19,921 nt of DNA from Nitrososphaerota archaeon. Its GTDB lineage: Archaea; Thermoproteota; Nitrososphaeria; Nitrososphaerales; JAHFOH01. Shown piece after piece: positions 6,975 to 14,398 of the stretch; within the stretch, counting starts at the first letter, position 1, and every line of letters starts with the position of its first letter. Under the pieces are notes generated by a model. The model worked only from the letters and a program-made list of their open reading frames with translations. It did not search any database and was not told the DNA's origin. The position numbers were made by a program, and so were the translations under genes. Where the stretch lies: NCBI GenBank assembly GCA_023266955.1, contig JAHFOH010000009.1:1-19921 (forward strand), in the 5' to 3' direction.

Positions 6975-7916
6975 ATGCCTGACGTTAGACTTGTAACCAA
7001 GTTAGGTTCAGGGGGGTTGGTAGGGAAGGAAATCGCCATCTTCCAGAAGCCCGAGCCAATACGACCTCTTCTCAGTCGAACGGGCTGGATGATCTTCAAA
7101 GCCTTTGCGGAGAAAGCGAGGTATCCGGCCGAAGTGGCCAAAGAGCTTGGACTATACAGGCAAAAAGTCTACTATTACAGCAGAAAACTAGTCAAATCCG
7201 GATTGATAATTGAGACCAAACAGGAGCGACTGAAGGGAGGTATAGCGAGATACTACGAGGCCGCTGCTAAAGCGGTTGGTCTGGAGCTGCCTTTCGGCGA
7301 CAGACCAGTTTCAATCGCTTCTGCTATGGACAGACAGCTGCAGCAGTTTCTCAATCCGATCATCGGAGAGGGAATTTTTAACTCAAGGATAGTGGTCGGT
7401 TCCCCTGAGCCCCATGGCCCCAACAAGACAGTGGCTAGGGACGGCCACTATGCGATCCACCTAGGTCTCTTCTTGGGGCAGTTCTGCTATACCCCGAGGG
7501 AATTTACGGTAAAGCTGGATGTGGATGTGAAAAGGGATAGAGATGAGAAGAATAATCTTATACTGATAGGAGGACCCGGAACCAATCTGATAACGGCTGA
7601 AGTTAACCGTTATCTTACAATCCGTTTTGACGAGCAAAACTACTGGGCCGGTCTCCGGGACCTTGAAGGCAGGCTATTTAGTGGAGAGAGTGATGCGGTT
7701 GTCGCAAAAATTAGAAATCCCTTCGATGAAAAAAAGGCTATCATTGTTTTAGCTGGAAATAGGCATGTAGGGACGAAAGCCGCCGTAATAGCACTTACAA
7801 GCTTCTGGAGCTTACTACTAAGAGCCTACCGCGGTCAAGACGAGTGGGCTACGGTTATCAGAGGCTTTGATCTGGACGCGGACGGGAAGATAGACTCTGT
7901 CGAAGTCGTCTCTTAA
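6975..7916 (+). CDS. Winged-helix protein with S-layer-like C-terminal region and EF-hand loop
   Basis: The function is not established. Residues about 33-95 form a winged-helix DNA-binding domain: the recognition segment runs through PAEVAKELGLYRQKVYYYSRKLVKSGLI and is followed by a basic wing (KQERLKGGIARYYEA). The C-terminal half carries ILIGGPGTNLITAEVNRYL and a later AGNRHVGTKAAVIALTSFW segment. These resemble motifs of archaeal S-layer-associated proteins, where a GGP-N-T/V-x-x-x-N stretch recurs. The last residues contain a canonical EF-hand calcium loop at 299-310 (D299, D301, D303, G304, I306, D307, E310). No signal peptide or membrane segment is seen, so it is probably cytoplasmic. 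It is divergent from glmS and overlaps rps4 tail to tail by four bases. The absence of a Shine-Dalgarno and the TATA-like element at about -26 suggest a leaderless mRNA. Regulation of envelope sugar supply is a guess from position. Confidence 0.75.
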   Translation: MPDVRLVTKLGSGGLVGKEIAIFQKPEPIRPLLSRTGWMIFKAFAEKARYPAEVAKELGLYRQKVYYYSRKLVKSGLIIETKQERLKGGIARYYEAAAKAVGLELPFGDRPVSIASAMDRQLQQFLNPIIGEGIFNSRIVVGSPEPHGPNKTVARDGHYAIHLGLFLGQFCYTPREFTVKLDVDVKRDRDEKNNLILIGGPGTNLITAEVNRYLTIRFDEQNYWAGLRDLEGRLFSGESDAVVAKIRNPFDEKKAIIVLAGNRHVGTKAAVIALTSFWSLLLRAYRGQDEWATVIRGFDLDADGKIDSVEVVS

Positions 7917-8440
7917 GCCTCGCTCGTCGACTCAGCCGATTTAACGGCTACCAACTTAGCGATTGGACTATCCTCTCTGAGGTGAACCGTCCCCTCTTCC
8001 TCTCTTTCTACCACGTAGCTCGGTACCGTGATCACTCTATCTCCTAGCGTAATGTGACCATGAGTTACCATTTGCCTAGATTGATACGGACTGCTAGCTA
8101 ATCCCTTTCTCCAAACAACGGATTGTAGCCTCCTCTCCAGAAGGTTCTCTATCGTCAGACTAAGCACGTCATCAAGAGAAGCACCTTCTGGGACCAACCC
8201 TCTCCGAGAGAGTGATGTAAGTAACTTTGGCTCGGCAGATGCTCTAATCTCAGGTGGAGCAGCTAAGAGCATTCTAGCCTGCTTGCGGATTCGGGATAGC
8301 TCAGTCTGAGCCCTCCAAAGCTCCCTCTTGTTCCTGAGCCCGTAGGTCCCAACTAGGAAAAGCTCCTGAGAGAGTTGTACGCCACGCCAAGGATGTTTCG
8401 GGCTGGAATACTTCTTACGAGGCTTCTTTGGATCACCCAA
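7913..8440 (-). CDS. rps4: Small-subunit ribosomal protein uS4, archaeal type
   Basis: Binds 16S rRNA early in 30S assembly. The 175-residue protein starts GDPKKPRKKYSSPKHPW, the typical archaeal/eukaryotic uS4 opening, and contains an S4 RNA-binding domain (about 100-165; LERRLQSVVWRKGLA, SRQMVTHGHITLGDRVITVPSYVV). The start is TTG at 8440-8438, directly after the TAG of rps13; no ATG is available and the archaeal N-terminus begins exactly at this codon. A GAGGAG purine stretch lies about 13 bases upstream within rps13. It is cotranscribed with rps13. The following archaeal operon genes (rps11, rpoD, rpl18e) are missing; a convergent winged-helix gene lies there instead. Confidence 0.95.
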   Translation of the reverse strand: MGDPKKPRKKYSSPKHPWRGVQLSQELFLVGTYGLRNKRELWRAQTELSRIRKQARMLLAAPPEIRASAEPKLLTSLSRRGLVPEGASLDDVLSLTIENLLERRLQSVVWRKGLASSPYQSRQMVTHGHITLGDRVITVPSYVVEREEEGTVHLREDSPIAKLVAVKSAESTSEA

Positions 8441-8920
8441 CTATTCTTTCTTCTCCTCGGTAGGGACACGAAGTTCTGCCTTCTTAACGCCCACAGCCCT
8501 GCCCTTCCGACCTGTTGTTCGTGTGCGTTGACCCCTAACTTTGAGACCCAGCGAGTGCCTCCATCCTCGCCAACTGCCTACCGATCTCTCCCTGTCGATA
8601 TCAGTTTTGATGGTAAGATCCAAATCTGCTCCAATCAGATGTCGATCCGTCCCAGTCTCTATATCCTTCCGTCTATTCATTAGCCAGGCTGGCGCCCCAA
8701 TCTTGGACAAATCTCTAATGCTAGCCTCGATTTCCTTCAGTTGATCTTCACTAAGACTCCCTAGTCGACTGCGTCCATCTATCTTAGCCAAGTTCAGAAC
8801 TGCCTGAGCCAAGCTGTACCCCACACCCCTTATGTCTGTTAGAGCTGCGACTACCTTCTTGGTTCCGCTGAGGTCCCTACCCGCGATTCTAACAATGTGC
8901 CGGAATTCGGCTGAACTCAT
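8441..8920 (-). CDS. rps13: Small-subunit ribosomal protein uS13, archaeal type
   Basis: A 30S head protein contacting the tRNA P site and the 50S subunit. The 159-residue protein has EFRHIVRIAGRDLSGTKKV at its start, the helix-hairpin-helix LTDIRGVGYSLAQAVL, and the basic tail WRGWRHSLGLKVRGQRTRTTGRKG, which is longer than in bacteria and fits archaeal/eukaryotic S13/S18e. The ATG at 8920 is favoured because a TATA box lies about 30 bp upstream. It is the first gene of the rps13-rps4 unit. Confidence 0.96.
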   Translation of the reverse strand: MSSAEFRHIVRIAGRDLSGTKKVVAALTDIRGVGYSLAQAVLNLAKIDGRSRLGSLSEDQLKEIEASIRDLSKIGAPAWLMNRRKDIETGTDRHLIGADLDLTIKTDIDRERSVGSWRGWRHSLGLKVRGQRTRTTGRKGRAVGVKKAELRVPTEEKKE

Positions 8921-8943
8921 CAGTGCCGACGATCCTCATGACT

Positions 8944-8955
8944 GCTCTATAAATA
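8944..8955 (-). promoter_or_regulatory. rps13: TATA box of rps13-rps4
   Basis: On the minus strand this reads CTATTTATAGAG, centred about 8950, 30 bp before the rps13 ATG (8920). The predicted leader is only a few nucleotides. Confidence 0.65.
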
Positions 8956-9047
8956 GTTCGAGGTAGAGCTACTCCTTCCTTACCCGCATCTTATCCCCAA
9001 CGATTTCACAGAGTCCTTCAGAACCCAAGAAATGAGAGGGCAACCGC

Positions 9048-9056
9048 AATAAATAG
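9048..9056 (+). promoter_or_regulatory. TATA box of the metallo-beta-lactamase-fold gene
   Basis: AATAAATAG is centred about 27-28 bp before the ATG at 9080. With no Shine-Dalgarno in between, a leaderless transcript starting at the ATG is likely. Confidence 0.6.
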
Positions 9057-9079
9057 CCAGGAAATCCTTGTGAAAACCG

Positions 9080-9976
9080 ATGGCTGAGCGTGTAGACGGA
9101 CCCGTGTTCTTTCTTGGAAACTTCGGCACTCCGAAATTGATCTCAATATACGTGGTAGCCTCGAAGAAGATCTGCCTAATTGAGTGTGGTCCATCATCTC
9201 TAAGCGAAGAAATTTTGCAGGGCCTGCAGGCCGCAGGGTATCAACCTTCGGACATTGACTATATCGTTGTCACTCACATTCATCTTGACCACGCGGGAGG
9301 AGCATGGCAACTGCTTCAAAGGATGCCAAACACCAGAATCTTGGCCCTCGAGCCTGGGGTCAAGCACCTAGTCGAACCTTCGAGACTCAGAGCTTCATCC
9401 TCAGAAGCCTTGGGCGAGCTAGCAAGACTTTGGGGTACGATTGAGCCCATTGACCCAAACCGAGTGACTGCAGTCCACGATGGAGACACTCTAAATCTGG
9501 GAGACGCCGAATTGGAATTCATTGCTACAACTGGACACGCGCCGCATCATATGAGTATTCTGGAAACTACAACTGGGAGCATAGCTAGCGGCGACGCACT
9601 CGGAATATACTTCAAAGAATGGAATGCGCTCATTCCAGCCAGTCCACCGCCTTCATTCGACTTGGAAAAGGCTTTACGTAATATCGAAGAGCTGAGGAAT
9701 CGAAGGCCCCGTCATATTCTCCTCCCCCATTACGGATACACAGCCGAGACTGAAAGTATCTTCGATCTAAACCTCAGAACATATGAGATTTGGAACAGAT
9801 TTTTGTCTGGAAGACTTCGAAACGGATACGATGTTCAGGCTCTGCTTGACGAATTGGCAACGGAGTTTGAGTCCTACAGACCAGTTGTAAGAGATCCGCT
9901 TCGACGAAGAATGATGCAGGTCGATGTCGAGGGATTCTCCTCGTACCTGCTAAAGCGGGAGATGCAAGCGCGTTAG
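9080..9976 (+). CDS. Metallo-beta-lactamase-fold hydrolase
   Basis: A cytosolic metal-dependent hydrolase of the glyoxalase II-like branch; the substrate is unknown. The binuclear metal site is complete: THIHLDHAGG gives His66, His68, Asp70 and His71; GHAPHH gives His153; SGDALG gives Asp172; and LLPHYG gives His217. The C-terminal ~75 residues form a helical tail (NRFLSGRLRNGYDVQALLDEL...) of the kind seen in MBL enzymes that hydrolyse thioesters or related esters. The protein is 298 aa, with a leaderless-type promoter. It converges with the alpha/beta hydrolase gene, overlapping it by four bases. Acting as an acyl-CoA or glutathione-like thioester hydrolase is possible but unsupported beyond the fold. 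Confidence 0.85.
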   Translation: MAERVDGPVFFLGNFGTPKLISIYVVASKKICLIECGPSSLSEEILQGLQAAGYQPSDIDYIVVTHIHLDHAGGAWQLLQRMPNTRILALEPGVKHLVEPSRLRASSSEALGELARLWGTIEPIDPNRVTAVHDGDTLNLGDAELEFIATTGHAPHHMSILETTTGSIASGDALGIYFKEWNALIPASPPPSFDLEKALRNIEELRNRRPRHILLPHYGYTAETESIFDLNLRTYEIWNRFLSGRLRNGYDVQALLDELATEFESYRPVVRDPLRRRMMQVDVEGFSSYLLKREMQAR

Positions 9977-10737
9977 CTGGTTTCCTTTTTAATATGATGG
10001 ATGAATTGGGTCAGGGCGTAATTGAATGTCTCCGGGTCCTCAAGCATGCTCATATGGGCTGTCTTGTCGATGATAAGTAAGCTAGAGCGATCAAGTCTCT
10101 CATGCAAAAACTCAGACCATTTCACAGGTGTCAGGCCATCATGGTCTCCTGCCAAGATAAGGACGGGTAGTGATATTTCCGAAAGACGTGCTCTTTCATC
10201 GAATCTACTGCAAATCCTGTAATCCTGCCCGCACACCTTTCCCCCGTGTAACAAACTCTGGCTAAGTATCCAGGCTCTTAGCCTGGAGTCTCCGAATAAC
10301 GCCCTAGGCAAGATTATTTCCCTCAGAGTTCTTTCTGGATTGGTTTGAAGGCCAGTAAGAATTTCTGGCAAAACTCCGAGTTTGGCTCCTGAATTAGCTA
10401 GCACTATTCCTGCTAGGTCATTTCGAAGGTTTAGAGCCAGCTCAATTGCGATGGCTCCTCCCATGGAGTGGCCGACCACTACCGTACCTTCGAGACGGAG
10501 AATTTTCATGAAGCTTCCCACAATGGATGAATATGCGCGTATCGAATTGATCTTCGGGCCTGTTGACGAATTTCCATGACCGGGTAGATCGAGAGCTATT
10601 GAACGAGCCCCTATCTGCCCGATTTGATGTTTCCAGAACTTTGAGTTCTCACAGGCGCCATGGATGAAGAGGACGGGTTGACCTCGTCCCCTGTCGCGAT
10701 AGAATACCCTTGTTGCATCCAACTGAACATAGGGCAT
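9973..10737 (-). CDS. Alpha/beta-fold hydrolase
   Basis: A 254-residue serine hydrolase. The oxyanion-hole motif FIHGACENSKFW is at 24-35, and the nucleophile elbow GHSMGG puts Ser91 in the active site. LAGDHDGLTP gives the acid Asp200, and the late His228 (TAHMSMLEDPETF) completes the triad. The sequence has the usual lid insertion between about 125 and 180. The start ATG (10737) is only eight bases after the stop of the methylmalonyl-CoA mutase gene, so the two are cotranscribed, which suggests a role in acyl-CoA or acyl-ester handling. The exact substrate (thioester, lactone or other ester) cannot be deduced. No signal peptide. Confidence 0.85.
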   Translation of the reverse strand: MPYVQLDATRVFYRDRGRGQPVLFIHGACENSKFWKHQIGQIGARSIALDLPGHGNSSTGPKINSIRAYSSIVGSFMKILRLEGTVVVGHSMGGAIAIELALNLRNDLAGIVLANSGAKLGVLPEILTGLQTNPERTLREIILPRALFGDSRLRAWILSQSLLHGGKVCGQDYRICSRFDERARLSEISLPVLILAGDHDGLTPVKWSEFLHERLDRSSLLIIDKTAHMSMLEDPETFNYALTQFIHHIKKETS

Positions 10738-10745
10738 TAATGTTG

Positions 10746-12338
10746 TCAGAATATGGTTGGAGGTCTGTATTCTCCATAGACGTTCCGCAGAACATCACTT
10801 ATTTCACCTAGTGTAGCATATTCCTTAACGGCTGCTAGGAAAAAGGGCATCAAGTTCTGGCCTCTTTCGGCAGCCTTTTGCACTTTCTCGAGGGCTGAAT
10901 GTACTTTCTTGGACTCCCTCATTTCTTTGATTTGTTTGAGTCTTTTCAGCTGAGCCTCTTCGCTTCTGGGATCTATAGTATGGGGTTTGATGCTAGGTTC
11001 TTCTTTATCTACAAACTTGTTGACTCCTACCATAATCGTCTCACCCGAGTCGATTAGTTGCTGCTGTTGATAGGCCGATCGCCTAATCTCCTGCTGCATG
11101 TAACCGCTGGTTATTGCTTGGAGAGCGCCGCCCATTCTTTCAATCTTTTCTAACTCCTTCACGACTTGTCGTTCAATCTCTGAAGTGAGATATTCGAGAT
11201 AGTAAGAGCCTCCCAGTGGGTCAGCAACCCGTGTCGCTCCTGTCTCGTATGCGATTATCTGCTGAGTTCTTAATGCAAGCTTCGCCGATTCCTCCGTCGG
11301 AAGAGAGAGTGCTTCATCTTTTGAGTTAGTGTGTAAGGATTGTGTACCGCCTAGAACTGTCGCTAGAGCCTGTATTGAAATCCTCACTATGTTAATTTCA
11401 GGCTGTTGTGCGGTCAATGTCTCCCCACTAGTCTGAGTGTGAAATCTCAGCTTCAAAGAATCTGTCTTCTTCGCTTTGAACTTCTCTTTCATTATCCGAG
11501 CCCAAATCCTTCTTGCGGCCCTGAATTTGGCAATCTCTTCGAAAAACTCGTTTCTACACGCAAAGAAGAATGATAGCCTAGGTGCGAACTGGTCTACTCT
11601 AAGTCTTCTGCTGATCGCGGTTTCCACATAAGCTATGGCATTCGCAAAGGAGAAGGCCAATTCCTGAATTGCATTTGCTCCGGCTTCACGAATGTGGTAT
11701 CCGGAGATGCTAATTGGATACCACTTGGGTAGGCTATGCATAGAGTACTCAATTATGTCTGTAGCAAGTTTGAGTGAATGCTCTGGCGGGTAAACGAAAG
11801 TATTCCTCGCGATGTATTCCTTCAGGATGTCATTTTGCGTGGTCCCGCGCAGCTTATCCGTTGGTGCCCCCTGCATTTGGGCAGTTGCCACATACATAGC
11901 TAAGATTATTCCCGCTGTCGCGTTTATCGTCATCGACGTGCTAACATGGCTCAAGTCTATACCCTGGAAGAGTATCTCCATGTCACGCAAAGAGCTGATC
12001 GGCACTCCAACTCTTCCGACCTCTCCCTTAGCTCTGCGGTTATCTGAATCGTAACCAAGTTGAGTGGGAAGGTCAAAGGCCACGCTAAGACCAGACTGAC
12101 CTTGATCAATCATGAATTTGAAACGTCGACTAGTCTCCTCAGCGCTGCCGAAACCCAAGTACTGTCTCATAGTCCACAATCTTTCCCTGTACATCTGGCG
12201 ATGAATCCCTCTTGTGAATGGATAGACTCCGGGTTTCGGAAGGAGTTTCCGGGTTAATTTGTCAGCGACGTCGCTGGCATCGTACACATGTTTCACAGAA
12301 ATTCCTGAGTCTGTTTGGATTCTGGTCGTCTTATTCAC
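10746..12338 (-). CDS. mcmA: Methylmalonyl-CoA mutase, catalytic (alpha) chain without B12 domain
   Basis: Interconverts (R)-methylmalonyl-CoA and succinyl-CoA with adenosylcobalamin; final step of propionyl-CoA oxidation by the methylmalonyl route. Only the TIM-barrel catalytic chain is present, about 530 aa; the cobalamin domain is a separate gene (17424). Active-site residues match true methylmalonyl-CoA mutases: Tyr60 in WTMRQYLGFG (Tyr89 of the Propionibacterium enzyme), Arg178 in ARNTFVYPP (Arg207) and His215 in ISGYHIREAG (His244). The start is taken at GTG 12338, overlapping the meaB stop (GTGAATAA). A TTG at 12404 would add 22 residues read from the meaB coding region in another frame and has no homologous look; a later GTG 14 codons on is possible but would remove the conserved SGI-x-VK segment. 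Cotranscribed with meaB upstream and the hydrolase downstream. Confidence 0.93.
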   Translation of the reverse strand: MNKTTRIQTDSGISVKHVYDASDVADKLTRKLLPKPGVYPFTRGIHRQMYRERLWTMRQYLGFGSAEETSRRFKFMIDQGQSGLSVAFDLPTQLGYDSDNRRAKGEVGRVGVPISSLRDMEILFQGIDLSHVSTSMTINATAGIILAMYVATAQMQGAPTDKLRGTTQNDILKEYIARNTFVYPPEHSLKLATDIIEYSMHSLPKWYPISISGYHIREAGANAIQELAFSFANAIAYVETAISRRLRVDQFAPRLSFFFACRNEFFEEIAKFRAARRIWARIMKEKFKAKKTDSLKLRFHTQTSGETLTAQQPEINIVRISIQALATVLGGTQSLHTNSKDEALSLPTEESAKLALRTQQIIAYETGATRVADPLGGSYYLEYLTSEIERQVVKELEKIERMGGALQAITSGYMQQEIRRSAYQQQQLIDSGETIMVGVNKFVDKEEPSIKPHTIDPRSEEAQLKRLKQIKEMRESKKVHSALEKVQKAAERGQNLMPFFLAAVKEYATLGEISDVLRNVYGEYRPPTIF

Positions 12339-13272
12339 CTGTAAATCGTATAAGACGGCGAAGAAGAGTTCTGGCCGCTGTATTAGGGTCCGTCTTCTTC
12401 GCAAGGGTGCGGTCCACTAGCTGTTGGAATTCGGGACTTTGATTCAATTTTCGCAAGACTGTTTCAGTAAGCTCTTGCTTGACTCTTCCTAGAAGCTCTG
12501 CAGCAATTTTTTCCTTCTGAACCCTTTGTCTATTGGGCTGACCTTCCTGGTACTCTCGAAATTTGCGTAAGGCGTCCAGCAGCTCAGGAATTCCTTTCCC
12601 AGTCTTAGCCACCGTCCTAATTACTGGAGGTTTCCAACCGTTTCTAGGGCCTATTAGGGCCGCGGTGTTATAGAAGGTTCTATTTGCACCTTCGAGATCA
12701 AATTTGTTAACAACAAAGATATCACCGATCTCCATTATGCCGGCTTTCACTGCTTGAATTTCATCTCCCAACTGGGGCATCAGTATGACGACGGTAGCAT
12801 CAGCCACCCGGATTATTTCAGATTCGGTCTGTCCTATTCCAACCGTTTCTATTATGATAATGTCTTTTCCAGAAGCATCGAAAATTCTAACCGCATCCCT
12901 GGTAGCTCTCGCTAGTCCGCCAACATCTCCCCTTGACGCCATGCTCCGGATGAAAACGCCACTATCAAGATTATGCCTGAGCATTCTGATCCTGTCACCC
13001 AGTAGGGCTCCACCTGTGAAAGGACTGGACGGATCAACCGCAAGAACGCCCACCTTCTTACCACGTTTTCTGTACTCGATGATCATCTTGTCGACGAGAG
13101 TACTCTTTCCGGTACCGGTTGGACCGGTCACCCCTATGACGAAAGCATGTCCAGTATGCGGATATAGTCTCTTTACGAGCTGTTGAGCTTGCTCGTCTCT
13201 ATTTTCAACAAGCGTGATTGCCCTTGCGACTGCCTTGTTATCGCCTTTGAGAACGAGAGAAGGAATGTCCAA
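12331..13272 (-). CDS. meaB: MeaB/ArgK-type GTPase, chaperone of methylmalonyl-CoA mutase
   Basis: A G3E-family GTPase that gates adenosylcobalamin loading and protects acyl-CoA mutases from inactivation. The 313-residue protein has Walker A GPTGTGKST (50-58), the segment AVDPSSPFTGGALLGDRIRM (79-98), which includes the family Mg/switch motif, the switch motif ETVGIGQ (142-148), and the base-recognition motif NKFD (189-192). A C-terminal helical dimerisation arm follows. The start is TTG 13272, preceded by GAAGGT six bases upstream; no ATG fits. It is translationally coupled to the mutase by an 8-base overlap. Its promoter must lie within 13273-13350, which is also the region of the prpD remnant on the other strand. 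Confidence 0.93.
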   Translation of the reverse strand: MDIPSLVLKGDNKAVARAITLVENRDEQAQQLVKRLYPHTGHAFVIGVTGPTGTGKSTLVDKMIIEYRKRGKKVGVLAVDPSSPFTGGALLGDRIRMLRHNLDSGVFIRSMASRGDVGGLARATRDAVRIFDASGKDIIIIETVGIGQTESEIIRVADATVVILMPQLGDEIQAVKAGIMEIGDIFVVNKFDLEGANRTFYNTAALIGPRNGWKPPVIRTVAKTGKGIPELLDALRKFREYQEGQPNRQRVQKEKIAAELLGRVKQELTETVLRKLNQSPEFQQLVDRTLAKKTDPNTAARTLLRRLIRFTGE

Positions 13273-13326
13273 AATGTAACCTTCGGCTGGTCTGCTAAAG
13301 CAAAATCTATTTCAGTATTCTCATTC

Positions 13327-13473
13327 AACCATTACGAGGTTGAAGAGAAATTCATGAACCTGACTCGAGCAGTCCTATCTGAAACTGAGCAACGGGAGAT
13401 CCTTCGTGTCGTCTGGAGCATCGATGATGTTAAGGATGTTCCCGCGATCACGACCATGTTGAAATTTAAGTGA
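13327..13473 (+). pseudogene. prpD: C-terminal remnant of 2-methylcitrate dehydratase (PrpD/MmgE family)
   Basis: About 48 codons in frame, ending with TGA 13471-13473, encode a segment that looks like the last helices of the MmgE/PrpD family: EVEEKF (13336-13353), then an LTRAVLSE helix, then REILRVVWSIDDVKDV and a short TML tail. In intact PrpD proteins a '..EEVEEKF..L...L......I...V..LE...DV..L..LL' pattern closes the protein. Upstream the frame stays open to 13183 but runs antisense into the meaB coding region without further PrpD-like sequence. The stop is seven bases before the prpB start, the spacing of an operon neighbour. Interpreted as a deletion or rearrangement that removed most of prpD. 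Recognition is by pattern only; an independent small ORF of 39 codons from ATG 13354 cannot be excluded. Confidence 0.5.
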
Positions 13474-13480
13474 CTGAAGC

Positions 13481-14398
13481 ATGGTTTCGATACTTTGGGG
13501 CAGAGTAGGCCGGCGAGGGTCTTCGCCTCTCAAAAGGCTTCTCGCGCTAAGGAAGGTATGCATCGTCCCTGGCATCTTTAACCCAATGAGTGCCCTTTTG
13601 GCTGAAGAACTCGGCTTCAGGGCAGTCTATCTTTCAGGGGCGGCCCTTTCAGCCAGCCTAGCCATGCCTGATATCGGTCTCTTAACCTTGCATGAAGTGG
13701 CGCAGCAGGTTCGGTACATATCGTACGCTGTGGATGTACCTATCATAGTGGATGCCGACACTGGGTTCGGCGAAGTGATGAACGTCGATAGGGCGGTCAG
13801 GGAATTGGAGGAGGTGGGTGCCTCGGCTATTCAGATTGAAGACCAGGAGATGCCAAAGAAATGTGGTCACCTTACAGGAAAGCGGGTCATCCCGCGACAG
13901 AGGATGGTGGAGAAGATTAAGGCCGCCATGGAGGCTAGAGCTAACGCGGACTTCCTCGTAGTTGCCCGCATCGACTCACGCGGAGTCTACGGGTTTGAAG
14001 ATGCTGTTGGAAGAGGCCAGGTATACGCTAAGGCTGGAGCTGACATTATCTTTCCGGAGGCTCTGGAGACGATTGAAGAATTTAGGGAATTTGCGCGAAG
14101 AGTGAGGAGACCGCTTATGGCGAATATGACGGAGTTCGGTAGAACGCCCTATATGACCGCGAAACAGTTTCAAGATCTCGGCTATAGTATGGTCGTTTTT
14201 CCTGTCACAGCGTTCCGAGTTGCGGCAAAGGCAATCGAACAAGCCCTTTTAGAACTCAAGGATAAAGGAACTCAGACCGGTCTGCTTGACCTAATGCAAA
14301 CGAGGCAGGAACTCTACGATCTAATCAAGTATGGAGAATATGAGAAAAAGGACAGAAAGATAGCCGAGGAGGCACGGAAAGTTATTAGAGGTGTTTAG
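13481..14398 (+). CDS. prpB: Methylisocitrate lyase (PrpB family)
   Basis: Cleaves 2-methylisocitrate to pyruvate and succinate, the last step of the methylcitrate cycle; Mg-dependent TIM barrel of the isocitrate lyase/PEP mutase superfamily. In the 305-residue protein VPGIFNPMSALLAEELGF (29-46) begins the barrel, SGA is at 52-54, the Mg-binding segment DADTGFG is at 91-97, the catalytic loop PKKCGH has Cys128, and NMTEFGRTP (215-223) matches methylisocitrate lyases rather than PEP mutases. The first ~14 residues (VSILWGRVGRRGS) are not conserved, but no later plausible start exists. It follows the prpD remnant by seven bases and ends at the base before the prpC start. Confidence 0.93.
   Translation: MVSILWGRVGRRGSSPLKRLLALRKVCIVPGIFNPMSALLAEELGFRAVYLSGAALSASLAMPDIGLLTLHEVAQQVRYISYAVDVPIIVDADTGFGEVMNVDRAVRELEEVGASAIQIEDQEMPKKCGHLTGKRVIPRQRMVEKIKAAMEARANADFLVVARIDSRGVYGFEDAVGRGQVYAKAGADIIFPEALETIEEFREFARRVRRPLMANMTEFGRTPYMTAKQFQDLGYSMVVFPVTAFRVAAKAIEQALLELKDKGTQTGLLDLMQTRQELYDLIKYGEYEKKDRKIAEEARKVIRGV

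Noticed and set aside
12339..12404. Upstream TTG start giving a 552-residue methylmalonyl-CoA mutase
   Set aside because: The extra 22 residues are the meaB C-terminal coding region read in another frame; GTG 12338 coupled to the meaB stop is more economical.
13183..13473. Whole 96-codon plus-strand reading frame upstream of prpB as a gene
   Set aside because: Its first 90 bases are antisense to the meaB start and have no protein-like character; only the last ~48 codons look like real coding sequence (prpD remnant).
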